From Chthoniobacter flavus (GTDB taxonomy: Bacteria > Verrucomicrobiota > Verrucomicrobiia > Chthoniobacterales > JACTMZ01), in assembly GCA_945871065.1 (NCBI GenBank), contig CAMBUL010000015.1, forward strand, positions 1 to 44,194: a DNA stretch of 44,194 nucleotides, written 5' to 3'. This document shows, one piece after another, positions 42,571 to 44,194 of the stretch. The translations under genes and the position numbers were made by a program. The notes below the pieces were generated by a model. The model saw only the letters and a list, made by a program, of their open reading frames with translations. It was not told the origin of the DNA and made no database searches. How positions within the stretch are numbered: the stretch's first letter is position 1; each line of letters starts with the position of its first letter.

Positions 42571-43975
42571 ATGCAAACAACAGATAGAACTTCGCTACGG
42601 ACCGATTGTGCGCCGGAACTTTTTATTTTTCCAAGCTTTGATCGCCGGAAAATCGAGGGGAGTTTTACCGGCGGGGATGTGTCCAGCGATGGAGGGTTGA
42701 TGGCCTTGCGGGCGGCGGACCAGAAGTTGGGTATGATTGCGGCTTTGGATGCGGTGATCAAAGACCCGCGTGATGCGGACCAGATCGTGCATCGGCAGCA
42801 GGATCTTTTGCGTCAGCGCATTTACGGTTTGGCCATGGGTTACGAGGATCTCAACGACCACGACACCTTGCGCAAAGACCTGCTGTGGCAGAGCGCGGCG
42901 GAGCGGGCGCAGGAACTGGCCAGCAGTCCGACGCTGTGCCGATTGGAGAACCGCGCGGACCGAGCCACGGTGGTGGCCATGTCGAAGGTGCTGGTGGAGT
43001 TGTTTGTGCAAAGTTTCCAAGAAGCTCCGAGCGAGTTGATCCTGGACTTCGACGCGACCGATGACCGGGTGCACGGAGAGCAGGAAGGCCGGGCCTTCCA
43101 CGGCTACTATGGCGACTGGTGCTTTTTGCCCCTTTACGTTTTCTGCGGCGAACAGCTCCTGGTGAGCTACCTGCGGCCGAGCAACGCGGATCCGGCCCGG
43201 CATGCGTGGGCTATTTTGCAGTTGTTGGTCACGCGTCTGCGCCAGGAGTGGCCGCAGGTGAAGATCATCCTGCGCGGAGACTCGGGTTTTTGCCGTTGGC
43301 GCACGCTGCGGTGGTGCGAGCAGAACAAGGTCGATTACGTGGTGGGTTTGGCCAAGAACGACCGGTTGCTGGCCTTGGTGGAAAAGCCCATGGAGCAAGC
43401 GGCGGCAGCCTTCGAGGCGACCAAAGAGAAGCAACGGCACTTCGTGCGCTTGGAGTATGCCGCCAAGAGTTGGGATCGCCCGCGCACGGTCATCGCCAAA
43501 GCCGAGCACACCGCGAAGGGAGCCAACCCGCGTTTCATCCTCACCAGCTTGGAGGGCCAGGAGCAGAACATTTACGACAAGATTTACTGCGCGCGCGGGG
43601 AGATGGAACCGACCGCAGGGAGATAGACGGTCCGCAGGACCGCCCCGCAGGGGTGAGACGAAGCCGAATCAAAACCGGATCAAGGAACAACAACTCGGGC
43701 TCTTTGCCGACCGCACCAGTTGCCACGGTTGGTGGGCCAACCAGTTCCGACTGCTCTTGTCCTCCTCGGCCTACGTGCTCATGGAATACATGCGCCGCGT
43801 GGCGCTGGCCGGCACCGAACTGGCCCGCGCCCAAGTTACCACCATCCGGCTCAAGCTGCTCAAGATCGGCACGGTCATCTTGCGCAACACGCACCGCATC
43901 CGCTTGCTCTTTTCCAGCGCCTATCCCCACCAGCAACTCTTCGCCACCATGATGATCCGCCTCAACTCGGCCTGA
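42571..43975 (+). pseudogene. IS1380-family transposase, interrupted by a 64-bp insert
   Basis: The first part (42571-43608) begins MQTTDRTSLRTDCAPELFIF and includes the DDE-core segments LILDFDATDDRVHGEQEGRA, LYVFCGEQLLVSYLRPSNAD and IILRGDSGFCRWRTLRWCEQ, up to YCARGEME. A 64-bp insert (43609-43672) then brings a stop at 43624-43626 and shifts the frame. After it the protein resumes NRIKEQQLGLFADRTSCHGW, WWANQFRLLLSSSAY and ends RLNSA at 43975. Removing the insert joins EME to NRIKEQQ exactly, as in intact relatives. The transposase is therefore inactive as encoded. Confidence 0.85.
43609..43672 (-). repeat. REP-like palindromic insert in transposase, copy 2
   Basis: This 64-bp insert contains CGGTCC-GCA-GGACCG (43628-43642) and CCCC-GCA-GGGG (43643-43653), two adjacent perfect hairpins with GCA loops. 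Its reverse complement begins near TTGATTCGGCTTCG and continues with CCCTGCGGGG, as in the sequence at 351-420. AACCG is repeated at both edges (43607-43611 and 43673-43677), a possible short target duplication. It behaves like a mobile REP/BIME-type unit. Confidence 0.7.
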
Positions 43976-44118
43976 CCCGTCATGGTGCTGTCCCCGGCAC
44001 CCAAAAAACAACGGGGATAAGGGGCGGTGTGCCCACATCACACGACCCGGGCAAAAAACACGCCAAAATCACCGCCGCGCAAAACCATCCAATGACAAAC
44101 CGCCAAAATGATCGACCG

Positions 44119-44136
44119 GTGAAATATGCGGGCTAA
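44119..44136 (-). repeat. IS1380 right terminal inverted repeat
   Basis: On the plus strand GTGAAATATGCGGGCTAA is the inverted partner of 42496-42513 with one mismatch. Confidence 0.75.
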
Positions 44137-44194
44137 CTGCCATATCCCTTCCTCCAGCAGTCGATTCTTCCATTTGTAGCCCACCCGCGGGCTG
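44137..44194. other. Short right flank of IS1380
   Basis: Only 58 bases remain. They include AGCCC-ACCCGC-GGGCT, a small hairpin near the edge. No gene can be recognised. Confidence 0.4.

Larger units (their letters stand above)
42496..44136 (+). mobile_element. IS1380-family insertion sequence (1641 bp)
   Basis: The element carries one transposase gene (42571-43975, broken). Its ends are an inverted repeat, TTAGCCCGAATATTTCAC at 42496-42513 and the reverse complement of TTAGCCCGCATATTTCAC at 44119-44136 (17 of 18 match). The size fits IS1380 elements. No direct target duplication is obvious (AGACT before, CTGCC after), so flanking DNA may have rearranged since insertion. It truncates the PhyH gene on its left. 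Confidence 0.82.

Noticed and set aside
42490-44141. Target-site duplication of IS1380
   Set aside because: Flanks AGACT and CTGCC do not match, so no duplication is claimed.

Overview
The window looks like a chromosomal piece of a GC-rich Verrucomicrobiota-type bacterium. The indications are a PEP-CTERM-anchored beta-strand-repeat protein, a DUF1622/rhomboid pair, a standalone primase-like protein and housekeeping genes of that style. This is an inference from gene content; no rRNA is present to confirm it.

Region 1 (1-5305) is a decayed integrative island at a tRNA-Glu(TTC) gene. The last 21 bp of the tRNA locus recur as a direct repeat 4.77 kb away (463-483 and 5233-5253). Between the repeats lie a truncated tyrosine recombinase beside the tRNA, an AbiE-type pair (winged-helix regulator plus nucleotidyltransferase) behind a palindromic operator, three overlapping small unknown genes, and a head-to-head pair of related gene fragments. 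Two further partial tRNA-end copies, REP-like hairpins and an ISL3 transposase tail lie to the left.

Region 2 (5374-20483) is core genome: CYTH phosphatase, DUF1622 and rhomboid-like membrane proteins, a long-chain acyl-CoA synthetase, a membrane-anchored GH13 enzyme, LepA, aconitase, pyruvate kinase, a primary-type sigma factor and an HPP membrane protein. A stray copy of the 3' end of comM lies at 19655-19734.

Region 3 (20623-31511) holds a frameshifted NTF2-like gene, two large exported proteins that share an N-terminal module and a 20-bp upstream element, ComM, and the UDP-glucose to UDP-glucuronate to UDP-xylose pair (ugd, uxs).

Region 4 (31642-34999) holds an archaeo-eukaryotic-primase-like gene broken by one base in a G run, coupled by ATGA to a TIM-barrel isomerase/endonuclease-like gene, then an unknown protein and an isoprenylcysteine-methyltransferase-like protein.

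Region 5 (35605-40575) is a four-gene minus-strand sugar operon: Gfo/Idh oxidoreductase, sugar isomerase/epimerase, xylA and xylB. It feeds xylose into xylulose 5-phosphate.

Region 6 (40655-44194) is a gene graveyard: an integrase-type transposase fragment fused to an isomerase tail, a broken GH4 glycosidase, a truncated PhyH dioxygenase, and an IS1380-family element. The transposase of that element is itself interrupted by a 64-bp REP-like palindromic insert of the same family as a sequence next to the island boundary at 350-420. No CRISPR array or rRNA was seen.
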